A stretch of DNA of 64,000 bases from Pseudomonadota bacterium (GCA_023404675.1 JAEYAW010000030.1:186001-250000), one strand, 5' to 3'. Positions 35,734 to 44,420 are shown, numbered from the stretch's first letter. Translations and numbers: made by a program. The notes: generated by a model from the sequence alone, not told the origin.

Positions 35734-35921
35734 GTGCGTGGCTCCGTGATTGGAAACGATCAGCTTCGCGGCCCTTTCGACACGACCGCGTTTTCTGGAA
35801 TGCACAGTAGCCACGGCAGTCCGCCACGACACTGGCAGTATACGCCAGATGCCTTGCTCGTCACGCCAACATATTTGCGCAAGGCACCCGGCGGCCCCTC
35901 GTTCCGGCGCGGATCACAACG

Positions 35922-36536
35922 CTAGGCGCTGTCGGTGGGGATCATCCCACTGAGGATCAGATGCACGATCCCCGGCAACGCCGCGCGGAAGCTGGCATGT
36001 GTCGCCTGCGCCGCATGTTTCGCGCCGTAAGCTGCGAACAGCAGCACTTGCGTGACATCTTCTGCGGACGCGCCGGCCGCGGAGAGTCGAAGCTGTCCGC
36101 GTTCGTCCGCAACCTCGATCATCCGCGTCAACCGACGCCGGAACGCCTGCACCGGCTCATCGACCGGCACGGCGATCTCATGAAGGGCGACCGACCTCAG
36201 CTCTTCGATATGAGCGGTATTTTCGAACCATTCGAGCGTCGTGCCGTAAACCGCGTCGATCAGGGCCACCACCCTGTCTTGGACCGACGTTTCGATCGCT
36301 TCCGCCGCCTCGCAGCGCTCCTCCTGCACAAGCTGGAAGCGCCGGATCATCTCCCTGAACATCTCCTCCTTCCCAGAGAAATGCAGGTAGAGGGTCGCCT
36401 TCGCGACCCCCGCCTCGCGCGCGATGTCGTCCACAGACGTGCGGCGATAGCCGTAACGGACGAACAGCGAACGGGTGGCGGCGATGATCTGATCGGCCTT
36501 GGAGCCGGGGGCAGTAACGGATGCGGTGGGAGCCAT
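35922..36536 (-). CDS. TetR-family transcriptional regulator
   Basis: A 204-residue TetR repressor: the DNA-binding domain spans about residues 15-60 with ATRSLFVRYGYRRTSVDDIA and GVAKATLYLHFSGKEEMF. The C-terminal ligand domain has no recognised signature. It is divergent from an SDR at 36629, and the 92-base gap holds a clear ACCAAAT...ATTTGGT repeat, so autoregulation and control of the SDR pair is the simplest reading. The start at 36536 is chosen over an upstream ATG at 36578, which would cover the repeat. Confidence 0.9.
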   Translation of the reverse strand: MAPTASVTAPGSKADQIIAATRSLFVRYGYRRTSVDDIAREAGVAKATLYLHFSGKEEMFREMIRRFQLVQEERCEAAEAIETSVQDRVVALIDAVYGTTLEWFENTAHIEELRSVALHEIAVPVDEPVQAFRRRLTRMIEVADERGQLRLSAAGASAEDVTQVLLFAAYGAKHAAQATHASFRAALPGIVHLILSGMIPTDSA

Positions 36537-36561
36537 TGCAAAATCATAGCACAAAACCATA

Positions 36562-36593
36562 TAGACCAAAATGACCAAATTGGTATATTTGGT
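36562..36593. promoter_or_regulatory. candidate TetR operator between divergent genes
   Basis: A 7-bp inverted repeat ACCAAAT-TGGTAT-ATTTGGT (36574-36593) is preceded by a further direct half-site GACCAAAA (36564-36571). The AT-rich stretch lies between the TetR gene and the SDR gene, in the place where both promoters must be. Confidence 0.7.
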
Positions 36594-36628
36594 ATATTCA
36601 CACTCTTCGTCTCCAAGAGAAAAGCGTC

Positions 36629-37369
36629 ATGGCTCGCTTCACAGGCAAATCGGTCGTCATCACCGGCGGCTCCAGCGGCATCGGGCTGGCCACTGCCCAG
36701 CGCATCGTGGCGGAGGGCGGACAGGCGCTCGTCACCGGCACCAACGCGCAGAAGCTGGCGGCCGCGCGCGGCGATTCCATGCACGTGCTGGAGAACGACG
36801 CGGCCGATCCCGCCGCCGCCGACGCGCTTGCCGCCAAGGCGAAGGAGCTGTTCGGCGAGATCGATGGCGTGTTCCTCAATGCCGGCATCGGCAAGGGCGC
36901 GGCCGTGGGCACGATCACACCCGAATTCTATCACGCCCTGATGGACCTCAATGTGGGCGGCGTGATCTTCGGCGCGCAGGCGCTTGCCCCGCTGATCCGC
37001 CCGGGCGGCTCGATCCTCGTTACGGCGTCGGCCGCCAAGGACAAGGGCATTCCTCAGGGCGCGATCTATTCCGCGACCAAGGGCGCGGTGCGTTCGCTGG
37101 TCCGTGGACTGGCGCGCGAATTGGCGCCGCAGGGCATCCGGGTGAACAGCGTCAGCCCCGGCCCCATCGAAACGCCTTTCTTCGATAGGATCGGCTTTCC
37201 CCGGGAGATGCTGGACACCGTCATCGCGCATGCCGTGCAGGGCAATCCGATGGGGCGGCTGGGCAAGGCGGAGGAGCCCGCGGCCGTCGCCGCCTTCCTG
37301 CTGTCCAGCGAGGCGAGCTTCGTCACCGGCGCCGACTATGCGGTGGATGGCGGCGAAGCACAGCTCTGA
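36629..37369 (+). CDS. short-chain dehydrogenase/reductase
   Basis: A 246-residue classical SDR with TGGSSGIG for NAD(P) binding, LNAGIG in place of NNAG, the catalytic Ser in VTASAAKDKG and Tyr/Lys in YSATK, and the C-terminal SFVTGADYAVDGGEAQL of the FabG-like group. It would interconvert an alcohol and a ketone. It lies 32 bases before the next SDR and is divergent from the TetR gene. Confidence 0.92.
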   Translation: MARFTGKSVVITGGSSGIGLATAQRIVAEGGQALVTGTNAQKLAAARGDSMHVLENDAADPAAADALAAKAKELFGEIDGVFLNAGIGKGAAVGTITPEFYHALMDLNVGGVIFGAQALAPLIRPGGSILVTASAAKDKGIPQGAIYSATKGAVRSLVRGLARELAPQGIRVNSVSPGPIETPFFDRIGFPREMLDTVIAHAVQGNPMGRLGKAEEPAAVAAFLLSSEASFVTGADYAVDGGEAQL

Positions 37370-37401
37370 CCCGGTCCCGCCACCCCGCAAGGAAGGAACA
37401 C

Positions 37402-38325
37402 ATGACCGATCGCGTTGACGCCCTGGGCTTCGGCAAGCGCAGCACCGCGGAGCAGGTGACCGAGGGTGTGGACCTGTCGGGCCGTACGATCCTGCTGACC
37501 GGCTGCAATTCGGGGATCGGGCTGGAAACGCTGCGGGTGCTGGCCTTGCGCGGCGCCCGCATCGTCGCCGTCGCCCGGAATGAAAACAAGGCGCGCGCGG
37601 CGCTGGCCAGCGCCCGCGTGGCCGAGGGCCTCGCGATCGGCGCGGAATTCACCGATCTCGCCAGCGTGGCCCGCGCCGCCGATCAGGTTCTGGCGAGCGG
37701 CGTCGTGCTCGACACCATCGTCACCAATGCCGCGATCATGGCGCTACCGACACTGGAGACGGTGAACGGCATCGAGAAGCAGTTCCTGGTCAACCATGTC
37801 GCCCACCATCTGCTGGTGACGCGCCTGCTTCCCGCGATCCGGCGCTCTTCCGCAGGCCGGATCGTGGTGGTGGCCAGCAATTCCCATAACTTCGCGCCGC
37901 GCGGCAAGGGCATAGACTTCAACAATTTCGACGGCCGCAAGAGCTATAGCGGCTTTCGCTTCTACGGACAGGCGAAGCTCGCCAACATCCTGTTCGCCAA
38001 CGAGCTATCGCGGCGGCTGGCGAACGACGGGATCACCGCGAACGCGCTACATCCCGGGCTGATCGGTGCGACCGGCCTGCACCGGCATATGAAAGGACCG
38101 CTCGACTGGGCCGTCTCCATCGCCATGCTGTTCGGCAAGACAGTGCCGCAAGGCGCGGCGACGACCTGCCTGCTGGCGGCCCATCCAGCGCTTGCGGGTA
38201 TTTCCGGCCGCTATTTCGCTGACTGCCGCACCGCGAAATCTTCTGCATTCGCTCAGGATACCGGGCTGGCGCGGCATCTGTGGGATCGGACCGAAAAGAT
38301 TATCGCATCGTCCGAGGTGGCCTGA
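37402..38325 (+). CDS. short-chain dehydrogenase, retinol-dehydrogenase-like
   Basis: A 307-residue SDR with TGCNSGIG, NAAIM as the structural motif, the catalytic Ser in VVVASNSHNF and YGQAK as YxxxK, then LHPGLIGATGLHRHM. The spacing and the NAALHPG-type region resemble the retinol dehydrogenase/WW-oxidoreductase group. AAGGAAGG precedes the start. Cotranscribed with the upstream SDR by proximity. A decayed LysR gene begins immediately after it. Confidence 0.88.
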   Translation: MTDRVDALGFGKRSTAEQVTEGVDLSGRTILLTGCNSGIGLETLRVLALRGARIVAVARNENKARAALASARVAEGLAIGAEFTDLASVARAADQVLASGVVLDTIVTNAAIMALPTLETVNGIEKQFLVNHVAHHLLVTRLLPAIRRSSAGRIVVVASNSHNFAPRGKGIDFNNFDGRKSYSGFRFYGQAKLANILFANELSRRLANDGITANALHPGLIGATGLHRHMKGPLDWAVSIAMLFGKTVPQGAATTCLLAAHPALAGISGRYFADCRTAKSSAFAQDTGLARHLWDRTEKIIASSEVA

Positions 38326-38394
38326 ACAGAAACGTTTCACCGATCAGCGGCCGACAGGTCACGTCTGTAAACCGCGCCGCGATCGTGGCCTCGC

Positions 38395-38905
38395 GCGTCA
38401 GAGTCAGTTCGCAGCCACCGGCGACGCGACCGACTCCCGGCTGATGATGCGCGTTCTCGGCAGCTCACTGGCGGCTTCGCCGAACTGTCTCGGACAGAGG
38501 AAAGACCAGGATCCCTCGCCGACCTCAGGACCATCTCGGCCTTCGCCATCGCTATCCGAGCACGGGACTGATCGGGCCCTGGCCGATGGGGAGCAAAAAG
38601 CGGAAGGCGTGGAATTGCCGACCGCCGCGGTCGCGAGCGCGCTGGAGCCCTTCTTGATCTACATGGCAGAACAGGGTCTCGGGCTGATTTACGTTCCGGA
38701 GGTTTCAATCCGACGCCAACTCGCCGACGGCACGCTGGCGAGCGTGCTGGAAGATTAAGCGTGCTGGAGGATTATGTGAGTCATTCCGTCACGTTTCGGT
38801 GGCTGTGGCTGTCAAGGCGCCAGCTTTCGCCAAAAGCCCAAAGCGAGAGTATTTGTCGATTTCCTGGTCGAGAACCTCTTCTCGCGTCGAAACTGCGGTG
38901 AGTTA
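38395..38905 (+). pseudogene. decayed LysR-family regulator (C-terminal ligand domain only)
   Basis: In one frame from about 38400 the translation reads ATGDATDSRLMMRVLGS and SPNCLGQR, then, after degraded sequence, ELPTAAVASALEPFLIYMAE and RRQLADGTLASVLED before a stop at 38756. In shifted frames it continues as DYVSHSVTFRWLWLSRRQLS and RVFVDFLVENLFSRR. These are consecutive blocks of a LysR substrate-binding domain. An imperfect 17-base tandem duplication (GCGTGCTGGAAGATTAA / GCGTGCTGGAGGATTAT) creates the stop. The helix-turn-helix half is missing. The gene is a relic and cannot make a working regulator. Confidence 0.8.
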
Positions 38906-39540
38906 GCGCTCTGGATCGTCCGAACGGCCCTCGCTAATCGCTCGCCTCGCGTCCCGGCACAGCTCCCGGGCTCGCGCCAGCGAAATTCCATCTCATCCGA
39001 ATTTTCCCGGATAGACCGTTTCGCGCCAATGTTTCAGGCATAAAAACTACCGGCATCGGCCACCTGCCCCATGACGGCAGTTGCTGAAATTCGAACTGAC
39101 AAAGTCCCGGCTGGCCGTCAGGCAACCCGTCAGATGCGACCCTCACGCGCCGATAGGCGTCGAACGCTTCGGTTGGTAATTTTACTTTGGGTCAATGAGT
39201 TATGTTGTGCCCCGTAGCGTAGTTTCGGATACGCCCGGACAGGCCAAAATCATTCCCACTCGATTGTTCGGGGGCATATCAACCATCTGAATTTACTCAA
39301 GGAAATATTTTCCCGTTTAAATACTACCGGCCCAGGGCCCGTCAGAATTCTACCATCTTGATTTCGTTGATAAATTTCCATCGACCTCCGCAAGCCATCT
39401 ATCGGCTACTATCGACGCTCGGCATGCCTTTCCAGGTCTGACGTTCAAAGCGTGAGCGCGCTCAAAAAGTACCGTCAGGCCTCGATCCAACGATAGCTAC
39501 GCGACTGGAGAAAACCGAACCTGCATCAACCCTTCTCCAA
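38906..39540. other. gene-less, AT-richer stretch with an attachment-site-like repeat
   Basis: About 635 bases without a credible gene; short frames on both strands are Pro/Arg-poor but lack ribosome sites and homology. The base composition is visibly lower in GC than the flanks. It contains the guaA-like repeat at 39250-39274 and lies between the LysR relic and the transposase relic, fitting decayed mobile DNA. Confidence 0.6.
39250..39274 (-). repeat. degenerate copy of the guaA 3' end, possible distal attachment site
   Basis: On the plus strand TCATTCCCACTCGATTGTTC plus GGGGG matches the guaA stop-codon region at 54383-54407 in 20 of 25 positions, in the same orientation, including an exact 11-base core TCCCACTCGAT. 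Read on the minus strand it still encodes T-I-E-W-E-stop, the conserved end of GMP synthetase. Site-specific integration into the guaA 3' end is known for many genomic islands. The role as an attachment site is inference. Confidence 0.6.
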
Positions 39541-40130
39541 CCCAGGAGGATGGACACGACCAAGAAGCGAAGCCGCGTACGCATCCTGATGATGAAGGCG
39601 AAGCTGCGCGAGGACCGCCGTCCGGCGACACAACGCAACGAGACTTGGGTGGGCGATGGACCTCGTCCATGACCAGCTCGCCACGGGCCGCAAGATTCGA
39701 GTGCTGACGATCGTCGACACCTTCACCCGGTTCTCCCCCGCGGTCGATCCGTGGTTCAGCTACCGACGCGAAGACGAGATCCTGACCCTGGGGCGGATCT
39801 GAAGGGACGTTGGCTATCCGCAGTCGATCCGGGTCGACCAGGGCTCGGAAATCGTCAGCCGGGACCTCGACCTATGGGGCCTACCAGAAGGGTGTCGTGC
39901 TCGACTTCTCGAGACCTGATAAGCCAACTGACAACGGCTTCATCGAGCTGCTTAACGGCAAGTTCCGCGCCGAGTGTCTGAACGCCCACTGATTCATGAG
40001 GCTTCACGATGCGAGGACCAAGATGGAGGTTTGGCGTCGAGACTATAACGCGGTTCGCCCGCACAGTTCGATCGGTCACAAACCGCCGATCGAGCTGATG
40101 AGACGCTCAGAAGCCAACGCGTCGGCCTGA
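39541..40130 (+). pseudogene. decayed IS3-family transposase (OrfB, DDE type)
   Basis: The translated relic spans the OrfB catalytic core in several frames: REDRRPATQRNETW, then after a four-base insertion AMDLVHDQLATGRKIRVLTI, VDTFTRF, an in-frame TGA near 39800, GYPQSIRVDQGSEIVSRDLD, a one-base insertion, KPTDNGFIELLNGKFRAECL, a Trp-to-stop change near 39990 and RRDYNAVRPHSSIGHKPPIE. The D-D-E residues can still be seen (MDLV, VDQGSE, FIELL). No intact orfA or clear terminal repeats were found. The element is inactive. Confidence 0.88.
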
Positions 40131-40207
40131 GCAATCACCCCCCGAAACCCTCCGGCCGTCCGTCCGAAACTCGGGGGTGTATGCCACTGTTCCTGCGGAC
40201 GAGACTC

Positions 40208-41734
40208 TCAACTCGCGGGGAGATTTCGGCGGATCCATTCGGATGTCTCGATGACATCCGAATGGGCCAGTTCATGACCTGCCGAGATATCCAAGAAATC
40301 CACGCGAGCGCCCCTTGCCATAAAGGCATCCGCCAACACCCGGGAATTGCGGAGATGGGAATCGTCGCGCCCGCCGAGCACCAGCACGCCGGTGGCCAAG
40401 AGGTCGACGGCCGGCGGGTCTTCCAGCGGCTGAATACCACGCATCAGGACCGCGTGGCGCACGAGGCCAGGATGAAGCTGGACGATCGCCGCCAGCATGT
40501 TGGCGCCGTTGGAATAGCCGAGGAAGACGAGTCTATCAGCGTCGAGCCCGTAGCCCGCGACGGCGCCTTCGACGAAGGCCGAGAACGCCTCGGATTCGCT
40601 GCGGATATCCACCTGGTCCAGCCTTCCGGCATCGAGACGACGGAACCAGCGATGGGTGCCGTCCTCGGTCGCCCGGCCCCGCACGCCAAGCAGCACCGAA
40701 CGCGGCGCGATCCGCCGGGCGATCGGCATCAGGTCGGCCTCGTTTCCGCCGCTGCCGTGCAGCAATACGAGCGTCGTGCCGTCGGGATCCTCCGGCCGGT
40801 TGAAGCGGTGGATAAAGGGGAGGTCGCGCGTCGGAAACCTCTCTTCGCCGGGCAAGGCGAATTGCGGCAGCATCGCCTTCAGATCCTCGGCGCGAGCCGA
40901 ATCATGCGGCGGGACAAACAGGGTCTGGCCGAGTTCGTTCGGGGGTTCGTCGACGGTCATGCCCGGTGCGTCGGTCGCATATTCCATGAGTATTCCCGCC
41001 GGGTCGCGGACATAGAGCGACAGGAAATACTTCCGGTCGTACACCTCGGTCGGCCCGTGCTCCTTCAGCGAAAGCCCCATGGACCGGATGGCGTCGGCGT
41101 CCGGCGCGCGGAAAGCCACGTGATCGGGCACCCCGGCTCCCGCCGTGGACGGCACGAAGCCCGACACGTCCCTGATGTCGACGACATCGGTATCGGAAGC
41201 CAGGCGCTCGGTCAGGCCGTCGCGCGCGCTTTTCCTGTAGCCGAAGCGTGCCACGAAGCGTGCGGTTTCCGGTGCCCTGTCGGTCAGGAGCGTGATGCCG
41301 CGCAGCCGGGTGGGCGCGCCGGGAAGCGAAGCCGGGGTCGCCATATCGACGCCGACCAGCTTCACGATCAGCCCGTCCGGGTCCTTCAGCCGGAGGACCG
41401 ACTCGCCGAACTCGCGGAAGGGGCCCTCGAGCGGAACATGGGCGGCGAGCGCCCTCGTGAGCCAGTCGCCGAAGGAGTCCAGAGGAACCGCGAGCGCCAC
41501 TTCCGCGACCTGCCCGATTCCCGTGCTGCCGCGGCCGGCGGCTTCCCAGACGAGGAAGGTCAGCAGCGAGCCCGGGCTGCCCAGTCGATCGCCATAGATG
41601 AGGTGCAACTGCTCGCCATCCGCGAAGCCTGCGGTCCGTTTCACGAGCCTGAGACCGAGAAAGCCGACATAGAAATCGACGTTCGCCTGCACTGCGGCCG
41701 TGATGCCGGTGACGTGGTGGATGCCGCTCGTCAT
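40208..41734 (-). CDS. fusion of VOC ring-cleavage/glyoxalase-type protein and alpha/beta hydrolase (MhqO-MhqD-like)
   Basis: A 508-residue two-part protein. Residues 1 to about 300 form two VOC repeats, starting SGIHHVTGITAAVQANVDFY, with metal-type His and Glu in HHVTG and ILMEYATD, as in MhqO/LinE-like proteins. From about 310 a phospholipase/carboxylesterase domain follows: LVLLHGSGGNEADL, the nucleophile elbow FLGYSNGANM, the acid in GGRDDSHL and His in SAGHELAHSD. In Bacillus the separate proteins MhqO and MhqD are induced by quinones and electrophiles. The fusion would join both functions. It is last in a minus-strand run with a GST. Confidence 0.88.
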   Translation of the reverse strand: MTSGIHHVTGITAAVQANVDFYVGFLGLRLVKRTAGFADGEQLHLIYGDRLGSPGSLLTFLVWEAAGRGSTGIGQVAEVALAVPLDSFGDWLTRALAAHVPLEGPFREFGESVLRLKDPDGLIVKLVGVDMATPASLPGAPTRLRGITLLTDRAPETARFVARFGYRKSARDGLTERLASDTDVVDIRDVSGFVPSTAGAGVPDHVAFRAPDADAIRSMGLSLKEHGPTEVYDRKYFLSLYVRDPAGILMEYATDAPGMTVDEPPNELGQTLFVPPHDSARAEDLKAMLPQFALPGEERFPTRDLPFIHRFNRPEDPDGTTLVLLHGSGGNEADLMPIARRIAPRSVLLGVRGRATEDGTHRWFRRLDAGRLDQVDIRSESEAFSAFVEGAVAGYGLDADRLVFLGYSNGANMLAAIVQLHPGLVRHAVLMRGIQPLEDPPAVDLLATGVLVLGGRDDSHLRNSRVLADAFMARGARVDFLDISAGHELAHSDVIETSEWIRRNLPAS

Positions 41735-41755
41735 TGTTCTCGCGTCCTTCGGCGG

Positions 41756-42376
41756 TCAGCCGCCCGCTTCGCGAGCGAGCACCTTCTGCACGCCCGGATC
41801 AGCGGCCAGCCCGTCATGCAGGGCCTGCACGTTGCGGTATCCTTCGAGGCCACCGGGCAGGAGCCTGATCGCCCATCGGATCATCGGGAAGGCATAGGCG
41901 TCAATGACAGAGCGCCCGCCATCGAGCATGTGCGCCCACCCTTCGAGATGGCGGTCCAGGATGGCGAACCGCTTCGCGACCAGCCTGTGCGCTGCCTCGA
42001 CGACCGCCTTCCGCGCCGCTTCGCTCGGGTCGCTCGTGTAGCGATGCGGCATGAAGACCGGCCAGAAGGCGGCGTGAACGTCGGAAGTCAGGAACGCCGA
42101 CCAGCGATGGGCCTCGGCCCTCGCGCGCACGCCCTCGCCACCGGCCAGCCCGGCTTCGGGATGCTTGTGGGCGAGGTAGTCGAGGATCGCGCCGGCCTGC
42201 GTCAGCAGCCATCCGTCATCCTCACGAAGGGTCGGTACGGCGCCTGCCGGATTCACGACCAGAAGCTCCTTCGAGCCATACCGGACCCTGACGGCCTCAT
42301 AGGGCGCGCCGATCCATTCGAGAGCGATGTGGGGCGCCAGCGAACAGGCGTCTGCGGCAAAATAGAGGGTCGGCAT
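41756..42376 (-). CDS. glutathione S-transferase (beta-like)
   Basis: A 206-residue GST. The N-terminal YFAADACSLAPHIALEWIGA carries the Cys-Ser pair at the glutathione site of beta-class enzymes, VNPAGAVPTLREDDG holds the cis-Pro, and LTQAGAILDYLA replaces the usual ESxAI motif. The helical C-domain ends VQKVLAREAGG. It likely conjugates glutathione to electrophiles. It lies 21 bases before the VOC-esterase fusion and is probably co-transcribed. Confidence 0.9.
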   Translation of the reverse strand: MPTLYFAADACSLAPHIALEWIGAPYEAVRVRYGSKELLVVNPAGAVPTLREDDGWLLTQAGAILDYLAHKHPEAGLAGGEGVRARAEAHRWSAFLTSDVHAAFWPVFMPHRYTSDPSEAARKAVVEAAHRLVAKRFAILDRHLEGWAHMLDGGRSVIDAYAFPMIRWAIRLLPGGLEGYRNVQALHDGLAADPGVQKVLAREAGG

Positions 42377-42415
42377 GGCTGCTCCCTGGAGTGCTGCTCG
42401 GAACGTTCGGGCGCC

Positions 42416-43168
42416 TCAGACAACCGGCGTTCCGATTCTCGACCGTTCGGTACACCCTTCCTCGGGATCGAACATCGAGACGCCGCCCTGGGCCGGAACT
42501 GCCGGGGCCTCGTTCTGCAGCACGTCCCAATGCTCGGCGAGCTTGCCGTCCTCGATCCGGAAGAGATCGATCACGACCTGCGGCGTGTCCGCCCAGCCGC
42601 GGATGCGGCCATGGATGGCGACGAGATCGCGCTCGGCCACCATGATGCCGGGCTCGTAGAACACATCCTTTGCGAGCCCGGCAACGAGAGCCCGCACGGC
42701 GTCGCGGCCCTGGGGGATGTCGGGATTGTGCTGGATGTAGTTGCTCGCATAGAGCCGGTCCACCGCCGAGGCGTCGTGACGCTGGAACAGTGAGGTCATC
42801 GCCTCGAGCACCAGCGCCCTGTTGCCGTGAGGGCGATCGTCGAGGGCGTGATCGGCCGGGCGCGTGATCGCGATGGTCCCGGTCATCCGCAGGAATCGGC
42901 CGCCGGGCAGCGTCGCATGCGAATGGACCAGTCGGCGATCGTAGTCCTGAACGTTCGTGACGGTTGCGCCGCTCTCCTCCTGCCAGCTTACGGCGAAGAG
43001 GCTGTTGCCGAGGGGCACGACGTGGATGTCGACCGTCTCCGTCCGGGCGAACGGCCCCTCCTTGATCTCGAACCTCAGCTGGGTTGTCGAAAGCAGGGTC
43101 AGGCTGACGCCGAAGTCGGGATAGGAGACATCCATTTCCAGTCCGACGGGAAAACGAACGATCGACAT
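42416..43168 (-). CDS. MoaF-like domain fused to SnoaL-like domain
   Basis: A 250-residue two-domain protein. The first about 120 residues resemble the MoaF-related calycin-like domain (LSTTQLRFEIKEGPFARTET and SLFAVSWQEESGATVTNVQD). The second half is a SnoaL-like domain with LYASNYIQHNPDIPQGRDAV and VIDLFRIEDGKLAEHWDVLQ, similar to the stand-alone protein at 29476. AAGGA precedes the ATG at 43168. The combination suggests a small-molecule binding or cyclase function; no reaction can be named. It is upstream of the GST on the same strand. Confidence 0.8.
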   Translation of the reverse strand: MSIVRFPVGLEMDVSYPDFGVSLTLLSTTQLRFEIKEGPFARTETVDIHVVPLGNSLFAVSWQEESGATVTNVQDYDRRLVHSHATLPGGRFLRMTGTIAITRPADHALDDRPHGNRALVLEAMTSLFQRHDASAVDRLYASNYIQHNPDIPQGRDAVRALVAGLAKDVFYEPGIMVAERDLVAIHGRIRGWADTPQVVIDLFRIEDGKLAEHWDVLQNEAPAVPAQGGVSMFDPEEGCTERSRIGTPVV

Positions 43169-43239
43169 CGAGAAGGTCCTTTGCGCCAAGGTGCGGCCGG
43201 CGCGCTCCGCGGCGGCCTTCCGTGCGTGCCGGCTAGGCC

Positions 43240-44412
43240 TCAGGAAAACGGGTAGCGCAGGCTGCCGGCCGCGAAGCCGGGAGGGGACAGCACGACCTGC
43301 CGGGAGCCATCGGCGAACTGGGCGACATCGCCGCCCTCGATGTCCTGGAACTGCACCTGCAGCACGCGAGGCTCCCGCCATTCGCCCCTCGTGCCGAACC
43401 GGACCGGGCCCATCACGGTCTGGAAGGTGGCGTCGCGCGCATGGGCGGAGAGGCCCGCGTCGTCGAGGCCGCCGGTCGCCTCCACCGCCTGGGCGACGAC
43501 CTGCATCTGCGCATAGGCGAGCGGGGCCATGTAGTGCCCCAGCGCGTCGACATCCGCAGCCGCTGCCCTTGACCGGTAGGTGTCGAGCAGCGCGGCCACG
43601 CCGGGGAACATCAGGGCCGGAGCCGGCGCCCAATACTCGTAGTTGACGAAGCCGTTGAGCCGCGGGCCGAGCGTTGCCTTCACCGTGGTGTTCTGCGGGC
43701 CGATCATCCCGCCGCCCACCATCTTGGGGCGAAACGCGTGGCCCCGGATGGCGCGTACGAGCCCGACGGAATCGTTCAGATACGAGCACAGCCAGAGCAG
43801 GTCGCAGCCGCTCGCCGCGACCGCGTCGAGCACGGGCGCGAAGGTCTCGGTCGCCAGAGGGTACGTCTGCTCGAAGACGACTTCGAAGCCGTAAGTCCTG
43901 GCATTGGCCTTGGCGCCGAGCACGGGATTGCGGGAAAACTCGGCGTCGGCCGAGAGCAAGGCCACCGTCCGCGGACGCGGCGTCTGCCCGGCGGCAAGCG
44001 CGAAGAACCCCTCGGTCAGCGCCGCATTCGGATCGGGGCCGGTCGGGATCATCGCGAAGTAGTTGGGATAGTCGAGGGTGTTGTTGACCCCGAGCCCCAT
44101 CAGCCCCACGAAGAATCGCCCGCGCTCCATGATCAGGGGCATCGCGGGCAGGATGGTGTTGGTGCCGTAGCCGCCGATGACGAGGTCGACGCCGTCGACT
44201 TCGATCAGCCGCCGATACAGCTCGGGGACGCGCGACGCATCGGCTCCGTCGTCATGGCAGAGGAGTTCCACGGGGCGGCCAAGCAGGCCGCCCCGTGCGT
44301 TGACGTCGTCCCGCCAGATCTCGTGCGCCAGCCGCGCCGACCTGCTGTTGCCCGCGAGCGGACCCGACAGCGACAGGCAATAGCCGATGCGAATGGGACT
44401 GGATCCAGCCAT
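43240..44412 (-). CDS. ABC-type branched-chain amino acid/urea binding-protein homologue without signal peptide
   Basis: A 390-residue periplasmic-binding-protein fold of the leucine/urea family (SPIRIGYCLSLSGPLAG, then DVNARGGLLGRPVELLCHDD and DLVIGGYGTNTILPAMPL). Unlike true transport receptors it begins directly with the mature fold at MAGSSPIRI, and 48 upstream in-frame codons contain no signal either. No permease or ATPase genes are near. A cytoplasmic ligand-sensing role, as for AmiC, is therefore a fair alternative to transport. It is followed after eight bases by the next gene of the run. Confidence 0.82.
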   Translation of the reverse strand: MAGSSPIRIGYCLSLSGPLAGNSRSARLAHEIWRDDVNARGGLLGRPVELLCHDDGADASRVPELYRRLIEVDGVDLVIGGYGTNTILPAMPLIMERGRFFVGLMGLGVNNTLDYPNYFAMIPTGPDPNAALTEGFFALAAGQTPRPRTVALLSADAEFSRNPVLGAKANARTYGFEVVFEQTYPLATETFAPVLDAVAASGCDLLWLCSYLNDSVGLVRAIRGHAFRPKMVGGGMIGPQNTTVKATLGPRLNGFVNYEYWAPAPALMFPGVAALLDTYRSRAAAADVDALGHYMAPLAYAQMQVVAQAVEATGGLDDAGLSAHARDATFQTVMGPVRFGTRGEWREPRVLQVQFQDIEGGDVAQFADGSRQVVLSPPGFAAGSLRYPFS

Positions 44413-44420
44413 GACCTGCC

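Noticed and set aside
34868..35827. Upstream extension of the aldehyde dehydrogenase frame to 790 residues
   Set aside because: The extra 320 residues are an out-of-frame reading of the SDR gene; the ALDH starts at 34867 with a normal family N-terminus.
38934..39146. 70-residue minus-strand frame in the gene-less stretch
   Set aside because: No ribosome site, no resemblance to any family, and it lies in decayed DNA between two pseudogenes.
40181..42793. Very long open frame (870 residues) on the plus strand
   Set aside because: It lies antisense to the VOC-esterase fusion and GST genes, has composition rich in Arg, His and Gly, lacks any known fold, and results from the GC-skewed third positions of the real genes.
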